A DNA stretch of 6,643 bases from Caldivirga sp. (GCA_028275645.1 JAPWUH010000065.1:1-6643); one strand, 5' to 3'; positions 1 to 5,477 are shown, counted from the stretch's first letter. A program made the numbers and translations. Notes: generated by a model from the letters alone, not told the origin.

Positions 1-136
1 CTATGTCGTTGAAGGTCACGTAGGGTCTCCCATTGATCATGCTCTCGAACTGAAGGTAACTCACTATTATCCTGGCCGATGGCGACAGGTCCATAAGCCT
101 ATAGGGTAGTTCAATATTCCTTCTTTTACTAGACAC
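1..136 (-). CDS. Partial hypothetical protein, N-terminal 45 residues (possible winged-helix start)
   Basis: This is the beginning of a minus-strand gene that leaves the window at base 1. I chose the GTG at 134-136 because a TATA-like box (TTTAATA on the minus strand, 159-165) lies 29 bases upstream, the spacing seen at other genes here, and because the frame is closed by a TAG just beyond. A second in-frame start is the ATG at 92-94. The visible protein starts with a basic stretch (KRR), followed by a helix-like segment (SPSARIIVSYLQFE) and then RPYVTFNDI. That order would suit the first helix and loop of a winged-helix DNA-binding domain, but 45 residues are too few for a family call. No function is assigned. 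Confidence 0.5.
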   Translation of the reverse strand, partial: MSSKRRNIELPYRLMDLSPSARIIVSYLQFESMINGRPYVTFNDI

Positions 137-357
137 AGTGCGGAGTATTAACGAACCCTATTAAACATTATTTAGCAGCTAAAGATAGGTGAATTACCTA
201 CGGTGAAACCTCCAGCCTTGGGTAACTTCACACCTTCCCCATCCAATTCATCCCTTGCCGGGTTTACCTTATTCTTTTGAACTTGCAGATCCCTGTCCGT
301 GGGTGAAGATGCGGTATTAAGCCATAGGCGGGGTTAATAGTCCATGAGTCTCCGATA
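137..357. other. Non-coding stretch, no gene seen
   Basis: All frames are broken by stops and no tRNA T-arm or other RNA signature is visible. Small dyads are present, such as TAGGT/ACCTA at 186-200 and GTGAA/TTCAC at 203-231. The stretch separates the left partial gene's promoter from the palindrome-rich unit that begins at 358. It could contain decayed flank of a mobile element, but I found no recognisable protein remnant. Confidence 0.4.
159..165 (-). promoter_or_regulatory. TATA-like box of the left partial gene
   Basis: On the minus strand this reads TTTAATA. It starts 29 bases before the GTG at 136, so the transcript should begin at or next to the start codon (leaderless). The call rests on spacing and AT content alone. 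Confidence 0.45.
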
Positions 358-367
358 TGACCCCCTT

Positions 368-392
368 CCCGTCCCAGTGGGACGGGTTTTTT
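368..392 (+). repeat. GC hairpin followed by a T-run (left subterminal palindrome)
   Basis: CCCGTCCCA and TGGGACGGG form a perfect inverted repeat at 368-386, followed by six T (387-392). Read on the plus strand it looks like an intrinsic terminator. Read on the minus strand it is a hairpin followed by GGAAGGGGGTCA-like sequence, the form expected of a transposon end. I prefer the transposon-end reading because of the matching hairpin at the other end. Confidence 0.6.
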
Positions 393-435
393 CACTGCTG
401 GGGTCTTGGGCGTTGCCCTCTCTTTGGGGGTTATT

Positions 436-537
436 GGTTTCGCCTCGGGGTGGTGAAAACAGTGGGGTATCGCCCCACCTGCTCATCCAAGGCAAGAAAC
501 CCCCTCTTGGGGGGCACCACCCCGAGTACCGAAAACC
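436..537. repeat. Long imperfect inverted repeat enclosing two hairpins
   Basis: CTCGGGGTGGTG (444-455) pairs perfectly with CACCACCCCGAG (515-526). The helix can extend outward through GGTTTCG (436-442) with CGAAAACC (530-537) across a small internal loop. Between the arms are two further hairpins: CAGTGGGG with CCCCACCTG (460-481, one bulged C) and CCCCC with GGGGG around TCTT (500-513). If transcribed, the segment would fold as a three-way junction. It occupies the core of the 358-620 unit. Function unknown. Confidence 0.6.
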
Positions 538-692
538 CATGCAAAAACTGGGATTAAAAAATCCATCACTATGAAACCCACATAATGGGGCAACCCCGCC
601 CTAAAGGGCGAGACTTGTCATGTCCCTGTCAATATGCAGTGTTGAGCAGCAATGCCTCGCCAATGGGGAACCGCCGGTAAGTCGTAGGTCGG

Positions 693-700
693 TTTAAAAA
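693..700 (+). promoter_or_regulatory. TATA-like box of the EndoIII-like gene
   Basis: TTTAAAAA begins 30 bases before the GTG at 723, which supports that codon as a leaderless start in preference to the in-frame ATG at 759. The later ATG has a short GAGG eight bases upstream as its only support. Confidence 0.55.
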
Positions 701-722
701 CTAGGCTGCCTGAAGGTAGTAA

Positions 723-1670
723 GTGAAGGTTGGGTATGCTGGTAATGAGGTTGGGTGGATGGTTTACGATAAGGTCTTTGAGGTGGCCAAGGTAATCGGC
801 AGTTTGGGTATTAGCCAAGATAACTACACTGACTTAGACTACTACCCACCCGTGGATATTGACCTTGAGCTCCAGGTCATGTACTTCATGGCTATGGTGT
901 CCATAGACCACAGGCTTAATGTACCCGGCCACCAATTTAAGTCGATGATCAGTGGCAAGGTTTACGTGGGTTCAGACCTCCTTTGGAGGCTTGGTGTTGA
1001 GAAGCTGAGGAGTGATGCATCCTTCTTCACCCCAAGATCATTGGCTGGATTGAAGCCTAGTGACGTTAGGGATTGGCTTGGTGACGTGTGGGACTACGGT
1101 GTAAGGGCATTCCTGCTCTCTGACCTAGGCCGTAAGGTGTTGTCGTTTTTCAACGGCTCGGCACTAAGCCTACTGAAATCCACAGGTGGTAGACTTCTTG
1201 GGTCTGGGGGATTCGTGGACATGATGAGGATTTTCACGGCCTACACGGACCCAGTTGAGAAGAAGACCTTCCTACTGGCCAAGTTCCTGCATGGTAGGGG
1301 ATTAATCAGGTTCATTGATGTTGATAACGCCCAGGTTGCGGTTGACAACCACCTAACCAGGTTAGCCCTCAGACTTGGGTTGGTTGAACTGAAGCAGAGG
1401 TACTACGACATGGTTACTGGTGGTGTACCATTCACGCCCAGTGAGGATGTTAACCTCAGGGGCTTGGTTAGGGATGCTTGGAAGTTGGTCTCCGTGAATG
1501 CTGGGGTTAACTCCTTCGCCCTTGACGATTACCTATGGAGGCTGGGTAGGTCCGTGTGCATTCAGGATACCCCAAAATGCTCAACATGCCCCTTAAGAGG
1601 CGTGTGCAATGCATACGAGAAGGGGGTTTTCATTAATGAGCACCAGTTTTACCCAACTTACTGGTACTAG
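723..1670 (+). CDS. Divergent endonuclease III-like (HhH-GPD superfamily) iron-sulfur protein
   Basis: This 315-residue protein ends in a cysteine pattern identical in spacing to the [4Fe-4S] loop of endonuclease III and MutY: C-x6-C-x2-C-x5-C at Cys279, 286, 289 and 295. Upstream, QVAVDNHLTRLALRLGL (204-220) matches the region around the catalytic Asp of endonuclease III (VDTHxxR), placing that Asp at 208. The usual helix-hairpin-helix LPGxGxKTA is not intact. The aligned stretch is DPVEKKTFLLAKF (176-188), with Lys180/181 where the lyase lysine would sit. The first 170 residues have no family I recognise and make the protein longer than the roughly 210-residue bacterial enzyme. It may be a base-excision repair glycosylase or a relative acting on another nucleoside substrate. 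It stands alone behind its own promoter and converges with the gene to its right, sharing CTAG at the stops. Confidence 0.75.
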   Translation: MKVGYAGNEVGWMVYDKVFEVAKVIGSLGISQDNYTDLDYYPPVDIDLELQVMYFMAMVSIDHRLNVPGHQFKSMISGKVYVGSDLLWRLGVEKLRSDASFFTPRSLAGLKPSDVRDWLGDVWDYGVRAFLLSDLGRKVLSFFNGSALSLLKSTGGRLLGSGGFVDMMRIFTAYTDPVEKKTFLLAKFLHGRGLIRFIDVDNAQVAVDNHLTRLALRLGLVELKQRYYDMVTGGVPFTPSEDVNLRGLVRDAWKLVSVNAGVNSFALDDYLWRLGRSVCIQDTPKCSTCPLRGVCNAYEKGVFINEHQFYPTYWY

Positions 1671-2710
1671 CCGACGTCAACCAGGTTGCTTAATAGCGAG
1701 GCAACAGTCCTTAAGTCGTCGAGGGTCACGTCACCCATGACCCCTATCCTTATGCTCCTCTCCCTAATGCGCCACATGCCACCACTTATCACATAGCCGT
1801 TCTGCCTTAGGTAATCCACAACCTTACTGGGGTTAATTGGACTGTAGAAGGCAGTCACTGTCCTGCTGGCGTAACTTAAGTTGAGTGGCACCGGCCTGAA
1901 GCCTAGCTTACCCAGCTCACTGTAGAGGAACCTAACCTTCTCCTCATGAAGCCTAACATACCTCTCAAGCCCAACCTCATCGAGGATGTACCTTAGAGAC
2001 TCCCTCAGGGCGTAGAGTACGTTGATGGGTGGGGTGTAGGGTGTCTCAAGCCTGGCGCTGTACTTTAGGTAATTACCCAGGTCCATTGACGGCGGCTTCG
2101 GGTAATTAACAATCAACCCAGGGTCCTTGAAGGCCACAATTGAACCACCAGGTGGGGCCAGCAGCGCCTTATGCGTGGCCGTGGCCACTACGTCAGCCTC
2201 CTCACCCACTGGCTCAGCCGGTACACCTGATACACTGTCAATGAGGACTAAACCCCCATTATCGTGAACTAGCCTAGCCACCTCATCAATGCACCTATTG
2301 GCAACCCCCATGCTGGTTTCATTATGAACCATGGCCAAGGCCCTAACCCTAATGTTAAACTCATCAACGTGGTCGCACAGCGATTCACCAGGCTCGACGT
2401 AAATCCTCTTAACAACAGCACCCCTTGACTCTACCGATTGGGCTAGCCTCTCCCCGAATTCCCCGTTAATCGGTACCAGTACCTCATCGCCGGGTTTAAT
2501 GAAGTTGTACACCATGACATCAACGGCGAACGTACCTGTACCCGGCAGTATGCTCACCGTATACCCTCTAAACACCCTACCCAACTGGTTAACTACATCA
2601 CTGTACAGTTCGCTAAACTCCCTACCCCTGTGGAACATCGGCTGCTTGGCGTAGGCATCAATAACCCTCCTCGGCAGTTGAACCGGGCCTGGGGTTAGGT
2701 ACTTAACCAC
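1667..2710 (-). CDS. Class V aminotransferase (serine-pyruvate/alanine-glyoxylate type), probable phosphoserine transaminase role
   Basis: This PLP-dependent enzyme of 347 residues belongs to fold type I, class V. It opens with VKYLTPGPVQLP, the usual N-terminus of the family, followed by HRGREF (27-32), the PLP-phosphate loop GTGT (57-60), HNETSMG (129-135), the pyridine-binding Asp158 in LIDSV, and the Schiff-base Lys181 in ATHKALLAPPGG. Arg321 in SIRIGVMG fits the substrate carboxylate site. I place the start at the GTG at 2708-2710, eight bases inside the end of the dehydrogenase gene, because upstream residues in the open frame (to 2764) overlap that gene and lie before the conserved N-terminus. 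A purine-rich GAGAGGGTGGGG just upstream can serve as ribosome binding site. As the partner of phosphoglycerate dehydrogenase it probably converts 3-phosphohydroxypyruvate to phosphoserine. Serine-pyruvate or alanine-glyoxylate exchange is the alternative. Confidence 0.85.
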   Translation of the reverse strand: MVKYLTPGPVQLPRRVIDAYAKQPMFHRGREFSELYSDVVNQLGRVFRGYTVSILPGTGTFAVDVMVYNFIKPGDEVLVPINGEFGERLAQSVESRGAVVKRIYVEPGESLCDHVDEFNIRVRALAMVHNETSMGVANRCIDEVARLVHDNGGLVLIDSVSGVPAEPVGEEADVVATATHKALLAPPGGSIVAFKDPGLIVNYPKPPSMDLGNYLKYSARLETPYTPPINVLYALRESLRYILDEVGLERYVRLHEEKVRFLYSELGKLGFRPVPLNLSYASRTVTAFYSPINPSKVVDYLRQNGYVISGGMWRIRERSIRIGVMGDVTLDDLRTVASLLSNLVDVG

Positions 2711-3656
2711 GGATCCCCACCCTCTCAAGCGCATCCTGAATGTTAGCCACCAACTCCTCAACAATCCTCCCCTGAGCCTCCACGGTCTCAGCCCCTATGT
2801 GGGGGGTCACTATGACCTTCGGGTGCTGTATCAACTTAAACTCCCAATCCTCCCTGGGGGGTTCATGCTCAAGTACGTCAAGCCCCACACCCCATAGCCT
2901 ATCCAGGTGGTTGAGCAGGGCCCTGGTATCTATGACCTCACCCCTACTCGTGTTCACTATCATCGCCCCATCCTTAATCAACCTGAGCCTATCATCATTA
3001 ATCATGTGGTACGTGTCCTTGGTTAGGGCTACGTGGAGGGTTATCACATCGCTGAGCTCAAGGAGCTCATTGAGGCTAACCAACTTAACGCCAAGTTCAT
3101 TAGCGTACCTTGATACATCAATAATGTCGGTGGCTAAAACCCTCATGCCAAGCGCCCCCGCATACCTCGCAACAGCCCTACCTATCCTACCAAAGCCCAC
3201 TATACCAAGCGTCTTACCCCTGAGCTCAACCCCCCTGTAGGCGCCCTTACTCCACTTACCGTTTTTAACGTCAAATATGTGGAGGTGGATATTCCTAGCC
3301 AGCATGAGCATTAGGGCTAGTGTTAACTCAGCCGCCGAGTACGTGGCTGCGTTGGGTGAATTAACGATCACGAGACCCCTCTTTAAGGCGTACTCAACAT
3401 CTATGTTGTCGAGGCCAACCCCCGCCCTGGCTATTACCTTGAGTGAGGTACCCCTATCAATAACCTCCCTATCCACCCTAGTCCTACTCCTAACCACAAG
3501 TATGTGGTAGCCATCGATTAGCTTCAGGAGTTCGTCACGCTGTATATCGGGCTTATAGTCAACGACCATACCCATGCCACGGAGCCTATTCACTAGGTTT
3601 TCATCGACCTTATCGGTCACCAGCACCTTAAGTTGGATTCCGGATTCCCAACCCAT
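2703..3656 (-). CDS. serA: D-3-phosphoglycerate dehydrogenase, short form (D-2-hydroxyacid dehydrogenase family)
   Basis: This cytosolic NAD-dependent dehydrogenase would oxidise 3-phosphoglycerate to 3-phosphohydroxypyruvate, the entry step of serine synthesis. The 317 residues show the full family pattern: RAGVGLDNID (77-86), the Rossmann motif GFGRIG (154-159) in a GKTLGIVGFGRIGR context, VNTSRGEVID with catalytic Arg238, DVLEHEPP with Glu265, and TPHIGAET with His286. The protein stops after the catalytic core and lacks the C-terminal ACT serine-binding domain of longer bacterial enzymes, so feedback control by serine through that domain is not possible. ATG 3656 is the first in-frame start after a stop; GTG codons a few residues later, at KVLVTD, are alternatives. 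The aminotransferase gene overlaps its end by 8 bases, indicating one transcript. Glyoxylate or hydroxypyruvate reductase is a less likely alternative, given the partner. Confidence 0.85.
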   Translation of the reverse strand: MGWESGIQLKVLVTDKVDENLVNRLRGMGMVVDYKPDIQRDELLKLIDGYHILVVRSRTRVDREVIDRGTSLKVIARAGVGLDNIDVEYALKRGLVIVNSPNAATYSAAELTLALMLMLARNIHLHIFDVKNGKWSKGAYRGVELRGKTLGIVGFGRIGRAVARYAGALGMRVLATDIIDVSRYANELGVKLVSLNELLELSDVITLHVALTKDTYHMINDDRLRLIKDGAMIVNTSRGEVIDTRALLNHLDRLWGVGLDVLEHEPPREDWEFKLIQHPKVIVTPHIGAETVEAQGRIVEELVANIQDALERVGIRG

Positions 3657-3795
3657 TCCAGTTTATCCATAGGGGAGTCGCCCCACTATATTTTTAAACA
3701 TTACCCAGGTCCGGGACTAATGTACTGATAAGTAGACTATATAGTGCGCTTGATTTATGGGCACTCTAAGGGGATGTTAAAAGCCGCTGGAAACC
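3657..3795. other. Intergenic region between serA promoter and the upstream hypothetical gene
   Basis: Besides the serA TATA box it contains a perfect palindrome ACTATATAGT (3736-3745) and an overlapping short stem AGTGC (3743-3747) with GCACT (3761-3765). The hypothetical gene on the same strand ends at 3796, so this region must include the end of that transcript as well as the serA promoter. No further gene is supported. Confidence 0.4.
3691..3698 (-). promoter_or_regulatory. TATA-like box of the serA-aminotransferase operon
   Basis: The minus strand reads TTTAAAAATATA. The spacing used elsewhere in the window puts the transcript start near 3668-3670, about 12 bases before the serA ATG. 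An ATG in another frame sits at that predicted start (3668-3670). A GGGG-AGTCG-CCCC dyad (3672-3684) lies between the box and the predicted start. Confidence 0.5.
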
Positions 3796-4521
3796 TCAGA
3801 TTGATGAGTATGGCAGCGAGTTTATGAAGTTCATGTACTCCCTATTGCGTATTATCGATGAGTAGGCCTCGGTTAGGTTCCTTGATGATGGGACTATGTC
3901 GCTTAGGTACCTCACAACCCACTTAACTATATTTTCAAACGTGGCGTCGTAATCACCCCTATAGATGTAGAATAGCTCGGTTGGTGTTGGTTTAAGTTCG
4001 CCGACGGCGACTACATCATCGGCCAAGCCCCTTATTTTAACGTAACTAACATACCCTATCGTCACCACTATTGAGTCACTCGGGTAATTCCTAGGCTTAT
4101 CCAACGTTTCGACCGCCTGCCTATGAAGCTTAATCCACCTCTCAAGTTCAATACCAGTTACAGCCGACCTAGCTGTTAAGGTAACCATATCCACTGCTAT
4201 CTTGCTTATCCTCCTCTGGTCATTAAGGCTTGGGCCGCTTGAAACCAAGTTAACCCATGGGTACTCCCTGTAAAGTGTCAGTATTAGGTCTATTAGTGGG
4301 GAGTGCGTCACCATCCATGCATTACCTAAGCTACCCCTCAGGAACTCGGCCACCGCACCCTTACCTGACGATAAGGCTAATTTAACCACTATGCCCAGCA
4401 ACTCCCTGGGTATGGGTATGGCCACGTTCTCGAACTTACCCTTAACCAATAGTGCTGACACAACCCTACTTACCGAGGCAACATGCGCCTCTGTGGATGG
4501 TGATGAAACGGCTAAGAGCAT
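3796..4521 (-). CDS. Hypothetical protein, 241 residues, family not recognised
   Basis: The frame is open for 241 codons with codon use like its neighbours, and a TATA-like box lies 29 bases before its ATG, so I consider it a real gene. I do not recognise the family. The protein alternates predicted helices and strands with no signal peptide, no membrane segment and no cysteines. Notable segments are an N-terminal MLLAVSSPSTEAHVASVSRVV, a glycine-containing SSGKGAVAEFLRGSLGNA (51-68), ERWIKLHRQAVETL (127-140), and a beta-rich SIVVTIGYVSYVKIRG (150-165). It is probably soluble and cytosolic. The downstream serA operon has its own promoter, so co-function with serine synthesis is not indicated. 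It may be a lineage-restricted protein. Confidence 0.7.
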   Translation of the reverse strand: MLLAVSSPSTEAHVASVSRVVSALLVKGKFENVAIPIPRELLGIVVKLALSSGKGAVAEFLRGSLGNAWMVTHSPLIDLILTLYREYPWVNLVSSGPSLNDQRRISKIAVDMVTLTARSAVTGIELERWIKLHRQAVETLDKPRNYPSDSIVVTIGYVSYVKIRGLADDVVAVGELKPTPTELFYIYRGDYDATFENIVKWVVRYLSDIVPSSRNLTEAYSSIIRNREYMNFINSLPYSSI

Positions 4522-4541
4522 CAGAAGCTAGGTTAGGTACC

Positions 4542-4551
4542 CTTTAATTAA
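4542..4551 (-). promoter_or_regulatory. TATA-like box, nearly symmetric, possibly serving both strands
   Basis: TTAATTAAAG on the minus strand lies 29 bases before the ATG at 4521, fitting a leaderless transcript of the 241-residue protein. The core TTAATTAA is a palindrome. Read on the plus strand it would place a transcript start near 4573, at the edge of the GC-rich tract that follows. Confidence 0.45.
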
Positions 4552-4572
4552 CCTATGTCCATGACTAATACG

Positions 4573-4690
4573 CAGGCAACCTTACCGTTTCTCGGTTCAA
4601 CGGTCTCCCTGGGCCCCCTCACCGCAGCGGCTCCCCAACGGTCACCCACGGTTCCCAGCCTCTGTGGGTCTCGGAACCCCAGGGGCACAA
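4573..4690. ncRNA. GC-rich self-complementary tract, candidate small RNA of unknown type
   Basis: This stretch is visibly richer in G+C than the AT-rich DNA on both sides, which in hyperthermophiles often marks structured RNA. CCCTGGG (4607-4613) pairs with CCCAGGG (4678-4684). Inside that helix, ACCCAC (4644-4649) pairs with GTGGGT (4664-4669). CCGTT/AACGG makes a small hairpin at 4585-4603, and CAACGGTC occurs twice (4598-4605 and 4636-4643). A shared TATA-like element lies upstream on the plus strand. It lacks a tRNA T-arm, the SRP RNA GGAA...AGCA core and RNase P RNA signatures. A plus-strand frame is open through it, but the composition does not look coding. Confidence 0.3.
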
Positions 4691-4798
4691 TTAATGTTCT
4701 GGGGTTGAGCCTAAAAGCTAACGTCAGTGGAAATGAGCATTATAAGTTATCATGGAAACCGAAACAGTTTCACCCACCCCTACATTGGTGGCAAACAC

Positions 4799-4806
4799 TT
4801 ATAAAA
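4799..4806 (+). promoter_or_regulatory. TATA box of the S25e gene
   Basis: TTATAAAA is close to the archaeal consensus and ends 24 bases before the ATG at 4831 (TATAAAA begins 31 bases before it). It implies a leaderless or nearly leaderless S25e transcript and argues against any start further upstream. Confidence 0.7.
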
Positions 4807-4830
4807 CCCAACCTGGCTAAAATTAGGCAT

Positions 4831-5181
4831 ATGGGAGGTAAGAAGAAGCCGACAATATCCCAATTAGTCAAGAGGGAGGCTAGGGAGAAGGAGCAGGTTG
4901 AAAAGAAGGGTAAGGGGAAGGGTAAGGCAGCTGAGGAGGCTGTGAAGAAGGTGGTGGCTACTGTGCCGGCTGAGCTTTATGATCAGATAACCAAGGATAT
5001 TAAGGGTATGGATTACGTAACCACCTACATCATATCGTCTAAGTATGGACTTAAGATGGGTGCAGCCACTAGGGTTCTGAATGACCTGGTCAGGAAGGGG
5101 GAGTTAGTACTTGTGTCTAAGGGGCGCAGGATGAATGTCTATGCCCCTGTGGAGAGGGCCAGGAAGCTTGGTTTAATCTAG
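4831..5181 (+). CDS. rps25e: 30S ribosomal protein S25e
   Basis: This 116-residue protein is a component of the small ribosomal subunit found in archaea and eukaryotes but not bacteria. It has the lysine-rich N-terminal tail typical of the family (GGKKKPTISQLVKREAREKEQ, then a KGKGKGKAAEEA stretch around 26-40). A winged-helix core follows, with VVATVPAELYDQITKDI, MDYVTTYIISSKYGLKMGAATRVLNDLVRKGELVLV, and GRRMNVYAP as the wing. The open frame extends upstream to 4555. I start at ATG 4831 because MGGKKKP is the normal N-terminus, a strong TATA box sits immediately before it, and the upstream translation has no S25e-like sequence. It is monocistronic and converges with the small winged-helix gene. 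Confidence 0.93.
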   Translation: MGGKKKPTISQLVKREAREKEQVEKKGKGKGKAAEEAVKKVVATVPAELYDQITKDIKGMDYVTTYIISSKYGLKMGAATRVLNDLVRKGELVLVSKGRRMNVYAPVERARKLGLI

Positions 5182-5204
5182 TAGCTGTAAAAGGTAAAGA
5201 ATAG

Positions 5205-5215
5205 TTTTTGAAAAA
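5205..5215. terminator. Probable bidirectional T-rich termination site
   Basis: TTTTTGAAAAA lies between two convergent stop codons, 24 bases after S25e and 37 bases after the winged-helix gene on the other strand. Each strand therefore presents a run of five T, the usual archaeal termination signal. There is no GC hairpin. Confidence 0.5.
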
Positions 5216-5251
5216 TACTATGTTATTTAAATATAGGTAAATTAATTTGCA

Positions 5252-5440
5252 TTAGGCGACCTTATACTTGCCCTCAGCCACCTTCTGAACCCTACCCTCC
5301 TTAGCCAGTCTAGTTAATTGAGCCTTAACTACGTTAAGCCTCTGCTCACCAACAGCCTTGGCTATCTCCTCAACAGTCAACTCCTTACCCTTATTCTGGG
5401 TTAGGTAGTCTAATATTTTCTTCTTTATTCCATCTGACAT
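5252..5440 (-). CDS. Small winged-helix DNA-binding protein, 62 residues
   Basis: The whole protein is one compact winged-helix domain: helix 1 MSDGIKKKILDYLTQN, helix 2 TVEEIAKAVG (22-31), recognition helix LNVVKAQLTRLAKEGR (35-50), and a two-strand wing VQKVAEGKYKVA at the C-terminus. The many lysines and the lack of any effector or metal-binding domain suggest either a local transcription factor or a small DNA-associated chromatin-type protein; the sequence cannot decide between them. A TATAAAA box lies just before the ATG and leaves a leader of only a few bases. A 13-bp palindrome sits immediately upstream of that box, so autoregulation is possible. It converges with S25e. Confidence 0.8.
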   Translation of the reverse strand: MSDGIKKKILDYLTQNKGKELTVEEIAKAVGEQRLNVVKAQLTRLAKEGRVQKVAEGKYKVA

Positions 5441-5466
5441 ACCGGGAATAAATCCAAGTCAGCTAC

Positions 5467-5473
5467 TTTTATA
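5467..5473 (-). promoter_or_regulatory. TATA box of the winged-helix gene
   Basis: The minus strand reads TATAAAA, starting 33 bases before the ATG at 5440, with GGAAACC upstream as a possible BRE. The transcript should begin within a few bases of the start codon. Confidence 0.65.
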
Positions 5474-5477
5474 GGTT

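Larger units (their letters stand above)
358..620. mobile_element. Candidate non-autonomous (MITE-like) element with IS200/IS605-like palindromic ends
   Basis: The unit starts TGACCCCCTT and ends AGACTTGTCA. At each end exactly ten bases separate the terminus from a GC-rich hairpin: CCCGTCCC/GGGACGGG at 368-386 on the left and CGCCCT/AGGGCG at 597-610 on the right. The outermost TGAC and GTCA are inverted repeats of each other. Archaeal IS200/IS605 elements typically finish with a GC hairpin followed by a short purine-rich tail ending in TCA, and both ends read outward fit that description from memory. The stretch ATGAAACCC...GGGGCAACCCC...GCCCTAAAGGGC (571-609) also recalls the 3' scaffold of tnpB guide RNAs. 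No tnpA or tnpB frame lies inside. No clear target duplication is visible, which is normal for this family. Alternatives are a structured chromosomal RNA or a decayed insertion end. Confidence 0.4.

Noticed and set aside
334..574. Three short open frames on both strands
   Set aside because: They result from the palindromic, GC-rich sequence of the MITE-like unit. The translations are proline-, glycine- and tryptophan-rich with no protein-like pattern.
355..720. SRP RNA or RNase P RNA
   Set aside because: The stretch is structured and near the right length for SRP RNA, but the invariant GGAA...AGCA core of helix 8 and the RNase P ACAGAA and GAGGAA motifs are absent on both strands.
618..818. 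66-codon minus-strand open frame
   Set aside because: It runs antisense over the promoter and start of the EndoIII-like gene and has no recognisable sequence.
2797..3510. Plus-strand open frames opposite serA
   Set aside because: They are antisense shadows. The minus-strand frame has all the dehydrogenase motifs.
3774..3827. Short plus-strand frame after ACTATATAGT and AAGGGG
   Set aside because: Although a TATA-like and an SD-like sequence precede it, the 17-codon product is antisense to the end of the 241-residue gene and has no distinguishing feature.
4590..4690. tRNA or split-tRNA half
   Set aside because: GGTTCAACGG and GGTTCCGAG-like strings suggested a T-arm, but the flanking stems do not pair correctly and no acceptor or anticodon arm can be built.
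4555..4830. N-terminal extension of S25e by 92 residues
   Set aside because: The frame is open, but the translation is unlike S25e, crosses the GC-rich tract and the strong TATA box, and places the known N-terminus (MGGKKKP) in the middle of a protein.
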